Origin: Deferribacter thermophilus | Lineage (GTDB): Bacteria > Chrysiogenota > Deferribacteres > Deferribacterales > Deferribacteraceae | Direction: 5' to 3' | Assembly: GCF_049472675.1 (NCBI RefSeq) | Contig: NZ_JAPNXM010000005.1 | Span: 124,001-188,000, forward strand | DNA: 64,000 bases | Shown here: positions 33,851-44,133 of the stretch, piece after piece | How the letters are laid out: each line of letters opens with the position of its first letter | Numbering within the stretch: position 1 is the first letter of the stretch | Translations under genes and position numbers: made by a program | Notes under the pieces: generated by a model | What the model saw: the letters and a program-made list of their open reading frames with translations, nothing else | What the model was told of the DNA's origin: nothing | Databases searched by the model: none

Positions 33851-36328
33851 TTAAAATATTTGTCCAAAACTTATATAAAATGCCTGAGATTTATCTAAAT
33901 TGTTAAACAAATAATTATTAGCATAACTTAATTTAAAAGGGCCTATTGGTGTCCTAATTTCCAGTTTTGCACCTATATCTTTATAAAAAAATGGGTCAGC
34001 AAAATTATCAGTTGCGTTACCTGTTTCGAAAAATACCCCAAAGAGTACATTCTTTACTAAAAACCTTGAAAGCCCTAACTCAAAATATGTTTTAGAATTA
34101 CCGCCATATACTCTTCCATTTATATCCTTTTTCCCTATTTTTTCAAAACCATAACCTTTCATATAAGAAGGACCACCCAAAGTGTATCTATAGCTCAAAG
34201 GCAAGTAATTTTCCCCCATATAAAATTTAGCTATATCTCCACTTATATTTAACAAATAATTTTTAATCCTTTTATAAAAAGTCGCACTTATATTTAACGA
34301 AGAAAAAGTTTTATCGCTATAATATAAATTGTTTGCAAGTTTTAAAGAATAACCATTGGATGGATTTAAAGTAATATCAAATTTATTATATCTAACATTA
34401 ATACCTAAAGCAAATATATCATCTCCATTATACTTTTTCAAATCTTTAATATTGAAATCGATATTATATTCATTCAAATTTTCATAAAACAGCTGTACAT
34501 TTACAAAATGCTCATTTATTGACTTTGAAAGTTGTAAGTAAACCTTTTTAGACCTAATATCATAATTGACTTTGATCTTTTCACTATAAATAGCCCCTTC
34601 TTCATCAAATAAATCTTCTGCCAAAAAGTTATACCCCAATAATTTCAGATGAAACTTAAACTCATTTGAAGATTTAAAAATTAAAGAATTGAAATTGTGA
34701 TTAAATAGATCAAACCTTCTATATCCTAAATAAAGATTTAAGCCGCTTACATTGGTAAAACCAAAACCTCCATAAATTTGGTTTTTATTCTTTACTTTGT
34801 TGTAAATAAGTAAAATACCTTTATCTTCAAAAATTGAAACCTTTACACCACTTTCTGAATAAAACCCAACCCGCTTTAAATAACTTCTAATCTTATTTAT
34901 TTTTTCCACAGTAATATATTTATCTTTCTTAAAATATCTTTTTATTGCAGGCTTGTATATATTAGCATCATGAAAATAGATTATATCTTTCAAAATAAGT
35001 CTTTGGATATCTGAGTTAAAATATAGTCTAAGAGAATCATTACTTTCAGTTTGATTTACTAATTCTACATAAGTGTAATAGTATTTTTTTTCTAAAATTG
35101 AATTAATTTTGTATTTAATTTGTTCGTAATCAATTTTTATACCATCCACTTTTGTACTAAAAAGTTCTTTCCCATTTAAAAACACTTTTATCTTTTTAAT
35201 CTGTTTGTGTATTTTTATATTCACATTGATATAATAAACATTATCTTTCTCTAATACTGATGCTTTTGAAATTGTTGTTTTTAAAAACCCTTCCTCAAAA
35301 CCTATCTTTCTAAGCTCATTATTTAGTAGTTTAAGATCAAAGTTATATATATCTTGCTCTATAAAATTTAATGCAAAATCATAAATTTTTTTGTTAAAGG
35401 GTTCCACATTAACATTTATTTTAATATCTCTATATCTCTTTAAATAATTAACTTTAATTATTATATCATTTTTATAAATAGATACCGTTACATAACCCTT
35501 CTCAAACCCCAGTTTATTTAATAGTTCTTTTGCCTTTATTTTAAACACACCAATATTGAAGCTATCAATCTGTTTTACTTCATCAATAAATAGTCTTTTT
35601 AGCTTACTTTTTATTTTTTTATCTTTAACCCCTTTTATAATAAGGTCATATTTTTCCCCTTGTTTCATATAAACTTTTATCTTAACAACTTGATGAAAAA
35701 AAGGTAACAATGAGAACACGCTAGAAAATATTTTATCTTTATCAAAAAATGGGTAATTATAAGATGTAGGCTCCAAATCGTATGTTAAGATTACATTAAA
35801 ATACCCATTTTCATTGAGCTTTTTTGTAATATCATCTAATAATTCATTTAGCCGTTTTGTAGTAAAAATATCAAGTTTACTACTTTTATATTCAATTGGC
35901 AAATTTACAGCTTCAACCTTGGTAATAACATAGAGTTTCCCCTCATTTATGTTTATAATACAACTATCTTTTTCAATCTTATGAGTAACAACCGTATCCA
36001 AATACCCATTTTTAACATAAAAATCTTTAACCCTTTTAACAACTAAATCAATTTTATCACTTCTAATTTCATTATTCTTTATATTAGCTACCCTTTTCAA
36101 TGTGCTATCAAGATAGACAAGATTACCTTTAAACCTTACTTTACAACTCTTAAAATCTAATCTTTTAACAAAACATTTATTATCTACATCTAAATCCCTA
36201 ATCTTAAAAAAATCTAATACCTCCCTGGTAAAACCGTAACCATAATTATTGCATATATTTTTTATTTCATTTATTTCTAAAGCATAACAAAATGTATTAA
36301 TAATTAATAAAAAAAGTAATACCCGCAC
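33851..36328 (-). CDS. tamA: Omp85-family outer membrane protein, TamA/BamA-like
   Basis: An 825-residue protein with a signal peptide (VLLFLLIINTFCYA), about 500 residues of repeated POTRA-like beta-alpha units (each ending in patterns such as GYLDTVVTHKI and GFEKGYVTVSIYKND), and a C-terminal beta-barrel. The barrel holds the Omp85 loop motif as GGPSYMKGYGFEKIG (usual VRGF/Y) and ends in a terminal Phe (FGQIF). TamA usually has three POTRA units; this protein is far longer. Pairing with tamB upstream supports TamA over BamA. The GTG start has a GAGGG site and overlaps tamB by 32 bases. It would help insert outer membrane proteins or move lipids. Confidence 0.85.
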   Translation of the reverse strand: MRVLLFLLIINTFCYALEINEIKNICNNYGYGFTREVLDFFKIRDLDVDNKCFVKRLDFKSCKVRFKGNLVYLDSTLKRVANIKNNEIRSDKIDLVVKRVKDFYVKNGYLDTVVTHKIEKDSCIININEGKLYVITKVEAVNLPIEYKSSKLDIFTTKRLNELLDDITKKLNENGYFNVILTYDLEPTSYNYPFFDKDKIFSSVFSLLPFFHQVVKIKVYMKQGEKYDLIIKGVKDKKIKSKLKRLFIDEVKQIDSFNIGVFKIKAKELLNKLGFEKGYVTVSIYKNDIIIKVNYLKRYRDIKINVNVEPFNKKIYDFALNFIEQDIYNFDLKLLNNELRKIGFEEGFLKTTISKASVLEKDNVYYINVNIKIHKQIKKIKVFLNGKELFSTKVDGIKIDYEQIKYKINSILEKKYYYTYVELVNQTESNDSLRLYFNSDIQRLILKDIIYFHDANIYKPAIKRYFKKDKYITVEKINKIRSYLKRVGFYSESGVKVSIFEDKGILLIYNKVKNKNQIYGGFGFTNVSGLNLYLGYRRFDLFNHNFNSLIFKSSNEFKFHLKLLGYNFLAEDLFDEEGAIYSEKIKVNYDIRSKKVYLQLSKSINEHFVNVQLFYENLNEYNIDFNIKDLKKYNGDDIFALGINVRYNKFDITLNPSNGYSLKLANNLYYSDKTFSSLNISATFYKRIKNYLLNISGDIAKFYMGENYLPLSYRYTLGGPSYMKGYGFEKIGKKDINGRVYGGNSKTYFELGLSRFLVKNVLFGVFFETGNATDNFADPFFYKDIGAKLEIRTPIGPFKLSYANNYLFNNLDKSQAFYISFGQIF

Positions 36329-39300
36329 CAGCGCCCTCTAAATTTGAATAATTCACATTTAATTTTAACCAATCAAAAATTAAATATTCCCCTGTTAGAT
36401 AGTCACTACCTGCACCATCTGTATCAACTAAATATTTTACCTCAAATCTATCTGAAAACTTACGACCAATTTTAAAATAATCTTTCATTTGAGAACCCGA
36501 AACAGATGTTTCCTCTAATCCAATCCTATTAATACCAAAGATTTTTTCTGTATATCTTGTCAGCTCTCTTAAGAGTGTACCTGTAAAAAATGAAGAGATT
36601 ACATTTTTTGACCTTATTTCTGACCTGTTATAAATTGACTCACTGCTATTTGGATTTAAATCTTCAATAAAAATTGTATATTCTGGCAAATAACCATAAA
36701 CTGTTATAAATAGATTATTAAAATTTCCACTTCCAGAAGCTTTAGTATAAATATAAGGTGGTTTATTTTTATCAATCAGTAGATACCCATCTTCCACATA
36801 AAATCTTTCACCAGCCAATATTAAATAGGATTCAAAAGACTCTATCTTTCCTGAAACTTCAAATTTTTTATCTTTATATTCAATTTTTAAATTTATGTTT
36901 GCTTTAGCATCAACAAACTTATCTTTTAAAATTGTAGGGTTCACAGTATTTATTTCAACATCAATATCAAAAGGTAGATCAATCCTTCCACTTTCGTTAT
37001 TTGAGACCATATTCATCTTTTTAAAATCAAAAACACTTTTATTTACAAAAATATCCCCTTTTACAAGTCTACTATCTGCTTTTTTCTCTAAGCTATAGCT
37101 TAATGTTCCTGCAAACCCACTTTTTGAAACAAAAATATTCTCGCCATTTACTAAAATCTTAAATTTAGAAATATCTAAATAATCTATAGAACTTACTGAA
37201 ACAATTACTTTCTCATCAAGTTTTTTTGCAAATAAATTAGCTTTCAACTCTTTATTTAAAATTGATATATTAAGATATAGAATATCCAGATCCACACCAT
37301 ATTCTGGTAGATAAATACTACCATTTCCGTTTAAATCAGCTGTTAAATCCACATTTTTATAATCACTTAAAAGAATTATATCACCTCTAAAGTTTGCTAT
37401 TAATTTATCTTCCAAGTTTAATTGTTGGGGTAGCAATATCAGCTTACAGTTATCTTTATCAAATTGTGCCATTTTAATTTTTACTTTTTTAATATATCGA
37501 CTATCGATGGTACCACTGTTAATATATAGCTTATTGTTTTTAAACTCCCCTTTTAGATTTCTAAGAGTTATTTCTTCATTTTTATAGTAAATCAAAGAAA
37601 GATAAGAGCTTAAACTTATTATTTTTAAGTCGTTACTCTCTAAATTTATAATTGAGCTAACCTCAATATCATCATTTACCTTATATTTTTGAATATTTAT
37701 TGACCCAGTTAATAATTTTAGCTCTTTCAAAAACAGTTCTGCAAAAACATCTTTACCTTTTAGCTTCACCACACCATGCAACAATTTTAGATTGCCATCA
37801 ATTCTTCCATCAAACGCATTTCTTTCATAATTGCCTTCAAATCTTGATGAGATTTCAGGATTATTAAGTTTACCTTTAATGTTTAATGAAAAATTATCCA
37901 AACATAACTTGTCAAATAAGCAAATAGTTTGATCTTCTTTTATTGAAGCTTTTACACTATTTGTTTTAAAATTGATATATCCAACATCCTTGTATAAAAA
38001 TTTGTCATAAATAAGGTCAGTAAAAAGAAGCTTTTTATCCCTATATTCAAAGAGTATCTTTGTTTTTTCAATACTTTCAATCTTTGAGACCTCACCAATA
38101 ACATATATATCATTATTTACTTTTAATACATTTACCTTACCATCAACCTTATTATCTATCTTTGTTTGTACATCAAAATATTTTAGAACATTACTAAACT
38201 TTACATTTTTTAAATAAATATCGAAAGATTCTCCATTTTTATCCATTATACCATTTAAAATCAAAGTTCCATCTTCTATACTTGCTTCAGTAAAAATTTC
38301 TAACGCATTACCATCATAGTTTAGACTCCCCCTTAATCTACGAAGAAGTAACTTGTGATAATTTGTCTTACCTTTCTCATTAAAACTGGCTTTTAAATTA
38401 ATTTTATCATTTTGATATTTTACTTTTATTGTTACATCTAAATTATGGTTTATATCTAAAACTTTTTTCAGATCCGAATTATTCTTGACATTCCCAGAAA
38501 GTGAAAATTTCACTTCTTTATTTAAATAAGTACCATTACCCATCAAAGAAGCTGTTTGGCTTAATATTTTGAATTTTTCAAAAATCAATCCTTCTCTAAA
38601 ATATTTAAAATTTGAGACTACCTTGTATTTCTCATCACTTTCCACATCTAGCTCTAATATCCCAAAGAAATTAACTAAATCTAATTCATATTTTCCTCTT
38701 TTAAGTAAAAAATGAAATTTTTTATCTTTATATATAAAAAACTCATTTAAAGCTTCAAACTCACCCTTAATCTTTCTAAAATCACTCCATCCTTTAGATT
38801 TAAAAGATTTATTACCGATAGCCAGCTGTTTTATTTTGTAAGAAATTTTGCTTTTATCCCCTTCAACTTTTGCTGATAATTTTATCAATTCATCACGATA
38901 TTTGATATTATTGGTAATCACATCTATTTGAAAAATACCATCTCTACTTTCCCCTTTTAATGATAATTGTCCAGATAGGTGGGGATTTAAAATCTTAAAA
39001 AATCCTTCATCTAAAAAAACATAAAACTTACCACTGTAAGTATCTTCATTTAACAAACCGTTTAAATCAAGCTTAATATCTTCCCCATTGGCAATTAACT
39101 TTTTAACATGAAGCGTTTTTTCAGATATCGCAAAATCAGCTATAATATCAGAGATATTACTCTCAATACCCCCTTTTTTAACTTTTATATTCTCTAAATA
39201 AAGTTTTTTATACTTTTTACTGTTTAATAAAAGGCTCTCATCTCTTATTAATAAGTTATTAACTTTATCTTCATAAACAAAATTATTAATACTTAACTCT

Positions 39301-39692
39301 TTTATAAAACTTAAATATCTTAATGTTGATATATCAAAATCATCACTTTTATTTCCATGCTTTAAAATAGTAATATAAGGGGATTTAATTTTTGCACTAA
39401 TAAAAGGTTTATTTTGAAAATATTCTTTAATACTTACATCCAAGCTTACATCTTTTATTACTAACTTGAATTCATTGGTAGTTATCACCAAATCAGACAA
39501 CTCAATGTAAAATGGGATTAAGGTTTTGCTAACTTTTCCAACATTAACATTTATCCCCTCAATAAACTTATTATTAATGTAGTTATTTATCAGATTTTTA
39601 GAAAAAACATTTATCAATAAAACCAATGTAAAGATAAAGAGTATCAAAATTACAATAAAATGTATAAATTTTAAGAGTATCTTTTTGACCAT
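36297..39692 (-). CDS. tamB: TamB-like translocation/assembly protein (DUF490)
   Basis: A 1131-residue AsmA/TamB-type protein: one N-terminal membrane helix (IVILILFIFTLVLLINVFS) and a long series of beta strands predicted to form a periplasm-spanning hydrophobic groove. The C-terminal DUF490 region is recognisable (GRIDLPFDIDVEI, LILAGERFYVEDGYLLIDKNKPPYIYTKASG, VEYLVDTDGAG-like strands and GAGAGITFFINY). TamB bridges the inner membrane to TamA and is thought to carry phospholipid to the outer membrane. The ATG follows directly after the amidase stop. Confidence 0.85.
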   Translation of the reverse strand: MVKKILLKFIHFIVILILFIFTLVLLINVFSKNLINNYINNKFIEGINVNVGKVSKTLIPFYIELSDLVITTNEFKLVIKDVSLDVSIKEYFQNKPFISAKIKSPYITILKHGNKSDDFDISTLRYLSFIKELSINNFVYEDKVNNLLIRDESLLLNSKKYKKLYLENIKVKKGGIESNISDIIADFAISEKTLHVKKLIANGEDIKLDLNGLLNEDTYSGKFYVFLDEGFFKILNPHLSGQLSLKGESRDGIFQIDVITNNIKYRDELIKLSAKVEGDKSKISYKIKQLAIGNKSFKSKGWSDFRKIKGEFEALNEFFIYKDKKFHFLLKRGKYELDLVNFFGILELDVESDEKYKVVSNFKYFREGLIFEKFKILSQTASLMGNGTYLNKEVKFSLSGNVKNNSDLKKVLDINHNLDVTIKVKYQNDKINLKASFNEKGKTNYHKLLLRRLRGSLNYDGNALEIFTEASIEDGTLILNGIMDKNGESFDIYLKNVKFSNVLKYFDVQTKIDNKVDGKVNVLKVNNDIYVIGEVSKIESIEKTKILFEYRDKKLLFTDLIYDKFLYKDVGYINFKTNSVKASIKEDQTICLFDKLCLDNFSLNIKGKLNNPEISSRFEGNYERNAFDGRIDGNLKLLHGVVKLKGKDVFAELFLKELKLLTGSINIQKYKVNDDIEVSSIINLESNDLKIISLSSYLSLIYYKNEEITLRNLKGEFKNNKLYINSGTIDSRYIKKVKIKMAQFDKDNCKLILLPQQLNLEDKLIANFRGDIILLSDYKNVDLTADLNGNGSIYLPEYGVDLDILYLNISILNKELKANLFAKKLDEKVIVSVSSIDYLDISKFKILVNGENIFVSKSGFAGTLSYSLEKKADSRLVKGDIFVNKSVFDFKKMNMVSNNESGRIDLPFDIDVEINTVNPTILKDKFVDAKANINLKIEYKDKKFEVSGKIESFESYLILAGERFYVEDGYLLIDKNKPPYIYTKASGSGNFNNLFITVYGYLPEYTIFIEDLNPNSSESIYNRSEIRSKNVISSFFTGTLLRELTRYTEKIFGINRIGLEETSVSGSQMKDYFKIGRKFSDRFEVKYLVDTDGAGSDYLTGEYLIFDWLKLNVNYSNLEGAGAGITFFINY

Positions 39693-41333
39693 TTAATTGC
39701 CATTATATTTTTTTATATATGCTATCAATCCATTATATATCCCTTCAGCAATTTTTGCTCGATAATTTTTGTCTGCAAACTTCTTCGCCTCATATTTATT
39801 ACTCAAAAACCCTGTCTCAATTAAAATTGAAGGCATCCTTGCACCAACTAAAACATAAAATGGAGCTTGTTTTACACCAAGATTAACACTTTTAAGATTT
39901 GAAACCAAATTATCTTGAACATCTTTGGCTAACAACAAAGATTCTTCAAGTTTTGAGTTGAGCATGATATCTTTTAATATCCCCTGTAGATCTGATAAAG
40001 ATTTTTCTGTAGCCTGATTTTCAAATGCTGCTACTTCCAGTGCTGATTTATCCTTTGTAACATTAAGAACATAAGTCTCTACACCTTTTGCCATTTTATT
40101 CCTACTTGCATTAACATGTATTGAAACAAATATGTCAGCTTTATGTTTATTGGCAAAAGCTGTTCTTTCTTCTAATGGAATAAATATATCTCTATCCCTT
40201 GTCAGTAAAACTTTTAAGTTCGTTTTACTTTTCAAAAGATCCCTCAAATATAGAGCTATATCCAAAACGATATCTTTTTCTTTTAGGCCATAATAGTTAC
40301 ATCCAGGATCTTTCCCGCCATGTCCTGGATCTATAACAATTGTTTTAATTTTCAATCCAAAAACAGAAGCAAGGGTATCATTATAATTGCTCTTATCATC
40401 TATGTTTTTAACAACATAACTCTTTAATCCACCTTTACTTGATACATCTATAACAATCCTCGCAGGGTTTGTAAGCTGAAAGACTGTAAAATCATCCACT
40501 GATATTGTATCCAAAACAACTCTAATAACATTATCTTTAAATTTCCCCCATCTAATGCGACTAATTAGACCATCTTTTACATCTATTGTGTTGGGTATTT
40601 TTTTTGATACATCAGAATCAAAAATATCGACAAACAATCTTGGGGGGAGATTTAACTTTTTATTCTCTTTAAGCCAGTGTTTTTCAAATTTTGCTTCTTC
40701 ATTTAAATCTATAACTATTCTTGTGTAATCTTTATTTGACCAATATCTAATTCCTTCAATTAATACCTTATTAGTTTTTTTTACATATTTTGAACTGTTA
40801 TTAGTATTTTTATAAGAAGTCTTTTTTGTCACTTTGTTCTTACTTGTGTCATTTTCAATCTTTGCTAATAAAATATTTGCTTTTTTTATTACTGAACTTC
40901 TTGGATATTTAGATTTAAGCTTTTTTATCATATACTTACTACTCATATAATCTTTTTTGATATAATAGATATATGCTGCTTGATAATAAGCATCAGCTGC
41001 CCATCTGGATTTATAATTTGCAGCAAGGAGTCTAAAATATTTTAAAGCACTATTTAGATCATTTACATTTTTAAACCTTTCATACGATTTTAAGTAAGTT
41101 TTTGCACACAAATAAAGTGCATCATCAGCTAATGAAGATTTGGGATATTTACTGTAAATTTCATAAAACTTTTCTGCAGTTAAAATATAGGACTCTCTAG
41201 AAACATTTTTTGACTTTTCTATATACAACAAATCCTTTTTAGCATTTTTATAATCAGAAGTTATATCTGCATATATACTTCCACAAAAAGTAAAAAATAT
41301 AAAAACTATTAATAAACTTTTAAACCTTTGCAT
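39693..41333 (-). CDS. amiC: N-acetylmuramoyl-L-alanine amidase (AmiC-like) with TPR and AMIN domains
   Basis: A 546-residue periplasmic peptidoglycan hydrolase. After a signal peptide comes a tetratricopeptide-like N-terminal part (residues about 30-160, SKYPKSSLADDALYLCAKTY and similar), then an AMIN domain (RIVIDLNEEAKF ... NPARIVIDV) and an Amidase_3 catalytic domain. Zinc ligands are His in IDPGHGG, Glu in GLKEKDIVL and His in SIHVNAS; the catalytic Glu is in ILIETGFLSN. The TPR part is an uncommon addition. It splits septal wall; regulators of the EnvC/NlpD type are not nearby. The gene overlaps uvrA by 14 bases. Confidence 0.88.
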   Translation of the reverse strand: MQRFKSLLIVFIFFTFCGSIYADITSDYKNAKKDLLYIEKSKNVSRESYILTAEKFYEIYSKYPKSSLADDALYLCAKTYLKSYERFKNVNDLNSALKYFRLLAANYKSRWAADAYYQAAYIYYIKKDYMSSKYMIKKLKSKYPRSSVIKKANILLAKIENDTSKNKVTKKTSYKNTNNSSKYVKKTNKVLIEGIRYWSNKDYTRIVIDLNEEAKFEKHWLKENKKLNLPPRLFVDIFDSDVSKKIPNTIDVKDGLISRIRWGKFKDNVIRVVLDTISVDDFTVFQLTNPARIVIDVSSKGGLKSYVVKNIDDKSNYNDTLASVFGLKIKTIVIDPGHGGKDPGCNYYGLKEKDIVLDIALYLRDLLKSKTNLKVLLTRDRDIFIPLEERTAFANKHKADIFVSIHVNASRNKMAKGVETYVLNVTKDKSALEVAAFENQATEKSLSDLQGILKDIMLNSKLEESLLLAKDVQDNLVSNLKSVNLGVKQAPFYVLVGARMPSILIETGFLSNKYEAKKFADKNYRAKIAEGIYNGLIAYIKKYNGN

Positions 41334-44133
41334 GTAATTTACCTTTTAGATATTGTCCAGTATAAGATGTTTTACAGTTTGCACACTCTTCTGGTGTACC
41401 ACAAAATACTATATTACCCCCTTTATCACCACCTTCTGGTCCAAGGTCAATTATATAATCAGCACATTTTATCACATCTAAGTTATGCTCAATAATAATT
41501 ACTGTATTTCCAGCATCTACCAATCTGTAAAAAACATCAATTAGTTTTTTTACATCATCCATATGCAAACCAGTTGTAGGCTCATCAAATAAATATAAAG
41601 TCTTACCTGTCATCTTTTTCATTAATTCTCTTGCAAGTTTAATCCTTTGAGCTTCGCCACCTGATAATGTTGTAGCTGGCTGTCCTAACTTTATATAACC
41701 AAGCCCAACATCTCGCAAAATTTGTAGCTTATTTTTTAGCTTTGGTATATTTTCAAAAAATTCATAAGCTTGATTTACCGTCATATCTAAAACTTCTGCA
41801 ATATTTTTCCCTTTATAGGTTATATCCAGCGTATCCCTATTATACCTTGCTCCATGACAAACATCACATTTTACATACATATCTGGGAGAAAATGCATTT
41901 CAATCTTTATATACCCCTCCCCTTGACAATGCTCACATCTACCACCTTTTACATTAAAACTAAATCTACCCATTTTATAGCCGCGCTTCTTTGCATCAAC
42001 TGTCATGGCAAAAATCTCTCTAATATCTGTAAAAACACCCGTGTATGTAGCAGGATTTGATCTAGGTGTTCTACCTATTGGGCTTTGATCAATATCAATT
42101 ATTTTATCTATATTTTCAATACCTAATAAATCTTCACAATTCTCTTTCTTAACATTTTGACCTCTCAGCTTTCTAACAACAGAGTCATAAAGCACATCTA
42201 TTATAAGTGTCGATTTGCCAGAACCACTAACCCCCGTTACACAAATCATAGTCCCAAGAGGAAAAGCCACATCGATGTTTTTTAAGTTATGCCTTCTAGC
42301 ATTCTTTATTTTTATATATTTACCATTCCCTTTTCTTCTTTCATGCGGAATATCAATCGTAAGCTTACCAGATAAGTATTTTCCTGTTAATGATTTTTCA
42401 CACCTTATCAACTCTTCAGGAGTTCCAGAAAATACAACTTCACCACCATTTCTACCAGCATGAGGACCCATATCGATTACCCAGTCAGAGGATAAGATTG
42501 TATCTTCATCGTGCTCTACAACTACTACCGTATTGCCAATATCTCTTAACCCTTTTAATGTTTTTATAAGTCTGTCATTATCCCTTTGGTGCAAACCGAT
42601 ACTGGGCTCATCCAATACATACAACACTCCAGTCAAGCCTGCTCCTATTTGGGTAGCAAGCCTTATCCTTTGAGATTCCCCTCCACTTAAAGTTCCAGAG
42701 CTTCTATTTAATGTCAAATATTCTAAACCCACATCTACTAAAAACTTCAACCTTCTTTCGATCTCTCGCAAAACCCTTTCAGCAACTTTAGCCCTAAAAC
42801 CATCAAACCTTAATTCTCTAATAAAATCGTACAACTCTTCAATTGTCATCCCAGATATTTCTGCAATATTTTTACCCCCTATTTTTATAGCCAAAGATTC
42901 CTTTTTCAGTCTTGTGCCGTTACACAATTCACAATGCATTTCAGACATAAATTGCTTTGCAAAATCCACATCTGACTTACTTGTTGAATATAATTTCTCT
43001 TTTAAATACCCAAGGACACCAGCAAATTTCTTTTTATAAAAAATTTTCTTATCACCTTTGAAAGTGTACATTTCTAAAGGCTCTTCTAACCCATATAATA
43101 AAATATCCAATTTATCCTTTTCCAATGCATCAACAGGTTTATTCAAATCAATATTATATTTTTCACTTAAAGTTAAAAGTGTATTGTAAAAATAAAAATC
43201 ATCAACCCCTTCCCAAGGCTTAATTGCTCCATCCCTTATGGACAATCTTTTATCTGGTATGATCAAATCTAAATCAAAGATCATTTTACTACCTATACCA
43301 TCACATTCGGGACATGCACCATAGGGGTTATTAAATGAAAAAATCCTTGGCTCAATTTCAGCAAAACTTACACCACAATCAACACATGAAAATTTTTCAC
43401 TAAAAAGCTTCCTTTCATCTCCAGATTTTACAATAACCAAACCATCAGATAATCTTAGCGCTACTTCTACAGAATCTGTTATTCTCCTTTTGATATCCTC
43501 TTTAATAATTACTCTATCAACTACAACTTCTATATCATGCTTTATATTTTTATTAAGTTCTGGAGCATCTTCAAATCTAATAAGTTCCCCATCAACATAG
43601 CCTCGCACAAACCCTTCTTTTAATAAATTTTTAAACAGTTGTTTGTATTCACCCTTTTTCCCTCTTACAACTGGTGATAATACCTCTAGTTTTGTAGAAA
43701 TAGGGTATTCTAATATCTTATCAACAATCTGCTGCACTGTATACTTCTCAATCCTTTTTCCACACTCTGGACAAAAAACATCCCCAACTCTAGCAAACAA
43801 CAGCCTCAAATAATCGTATATCTCCGTAACGGTTCCAACCGTAGATCTTGGATTACTACTAATTGTTTTTTGCTCAATACAGATAGAGGGGGATAAATAC
43901 TCTATAGAATCCACATCAGGCTTTTCCATCAATTCTAAAAATTGCCTAGCATAAGCAGAAAGAGATTCCACATACCTTCTTTGCCCCTCTGCATAAAGAG
44001 TATCTATTGCAAGTGAAGATTTACCTGATCCGCTGACACCTGTAATTACTACCAGCTTATTTTTAGGGATATCAACATCTATATTTTTTAGATTATGTTG
44101 CCTTGCCCCTCTAACAATAATTTTATCACTCAT
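41320..44133 (-). CDS. uvrA: Excinuclease ABC subunit A
   Basis: Damage-recognition ATPase of nucleotide excision repair, about 937 residues as usual. Two ABC modules are present: Walker A GVSGSGKSS near residue 33 and GVSGSGKST near 640, signatures LSGGESQRIRL and LSGGEAQRIKL. Zinc modules are CPECG ... CVDC/CPECDGIG and CEHCQGEG ... CDVCHGARY. The ATG at 44133 lies inside the fapA end; a preceding TTG is less likely. It overlaps its neighbours fapA and the amidase gene. Confidence 0.97.
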   Translation of the reverse strand: MSDKIIVRGARQHNLKNIDVDIPKNKLVVITGVSGSGKSSLAIDTLYAEGQRRYVESLSAYARQFLELMEKPDVDSIEYLSPSICIEQKTISSNPRSTVGTVTEIYDYLRLLFARVGDVFCPECGKRIEKYTVQQIVDKILEYPISTKLEVLSPVVRGKKGEYKQLFKNLLKEGFVRGYVDGELIRFEDAPELNKNIKHDIEVVVDRVIIKEDIKRRITDSVEVALRLSDGLVIVKSGDERKLFSEKFSCVDCGVSFAEIEPRIFSFNNPYGACPECDGIGSKMIFDLDLIIPDKRLSIRDGAIKPWEGVDDFYFYNTLLTLSEKYNIDLNKPVDALEKDKLDILLYGLEEPLEMYTFKGDKKIFYKKKFAGVLGYLKEKLYSTSKSDVDFAKQFMSEMHCELCNGTRLKKESLAIKIGGKNIAEISGMTIEELYDFIRELRFDGFRAKVAERVLREIERRLKFLVDVGLEYLTLNRSSGTLSGGESQRIRLATQIGAGLTGVLYVLDEPSIGLHQRDNDRLIKTLKGLRDIGNTVVVVEHDEDTILSSDWVIDMGPHAGRNGGEVVFSGTPEELIRCEKSLTGKYLSGKLTIDIPHERRKGNGKYIKIKNARRHNLKNIDVAFPLGTMICVTGVSGSGKSTLIIDVLYDSVVRKLRGQNVKKENCEDLLGIENIDKIIDIDQSPIGRTPRSNPATYTGVFTDIREIFAMTVDAKKRGYKMGRFSFNVKGGRCEHCQGEGYIKIEMHFLPDMYVKCDVCHGARYNRDTLDITYKGKNIAEVLDMTVNQAYEFFENIPKLKNKLQILRDVGLGYIKLGQPATTLSGGEAQRIKLARELMKKMTGKTLYLFDEPTTGLHMDDVKKLIDVFYRLVDAGNTVIIIEHNLDVIKCADYIIDLGPEGGDKGGNIVFCGTPEECANCKTSYTGQYLKGKLHAKV

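Noticed and set aside
41742..42463. Plus-strand ORFs opposite uvrA
   Set aside because: They are shadows of a highly conserved gene on the other strand, with no ribosome sites.
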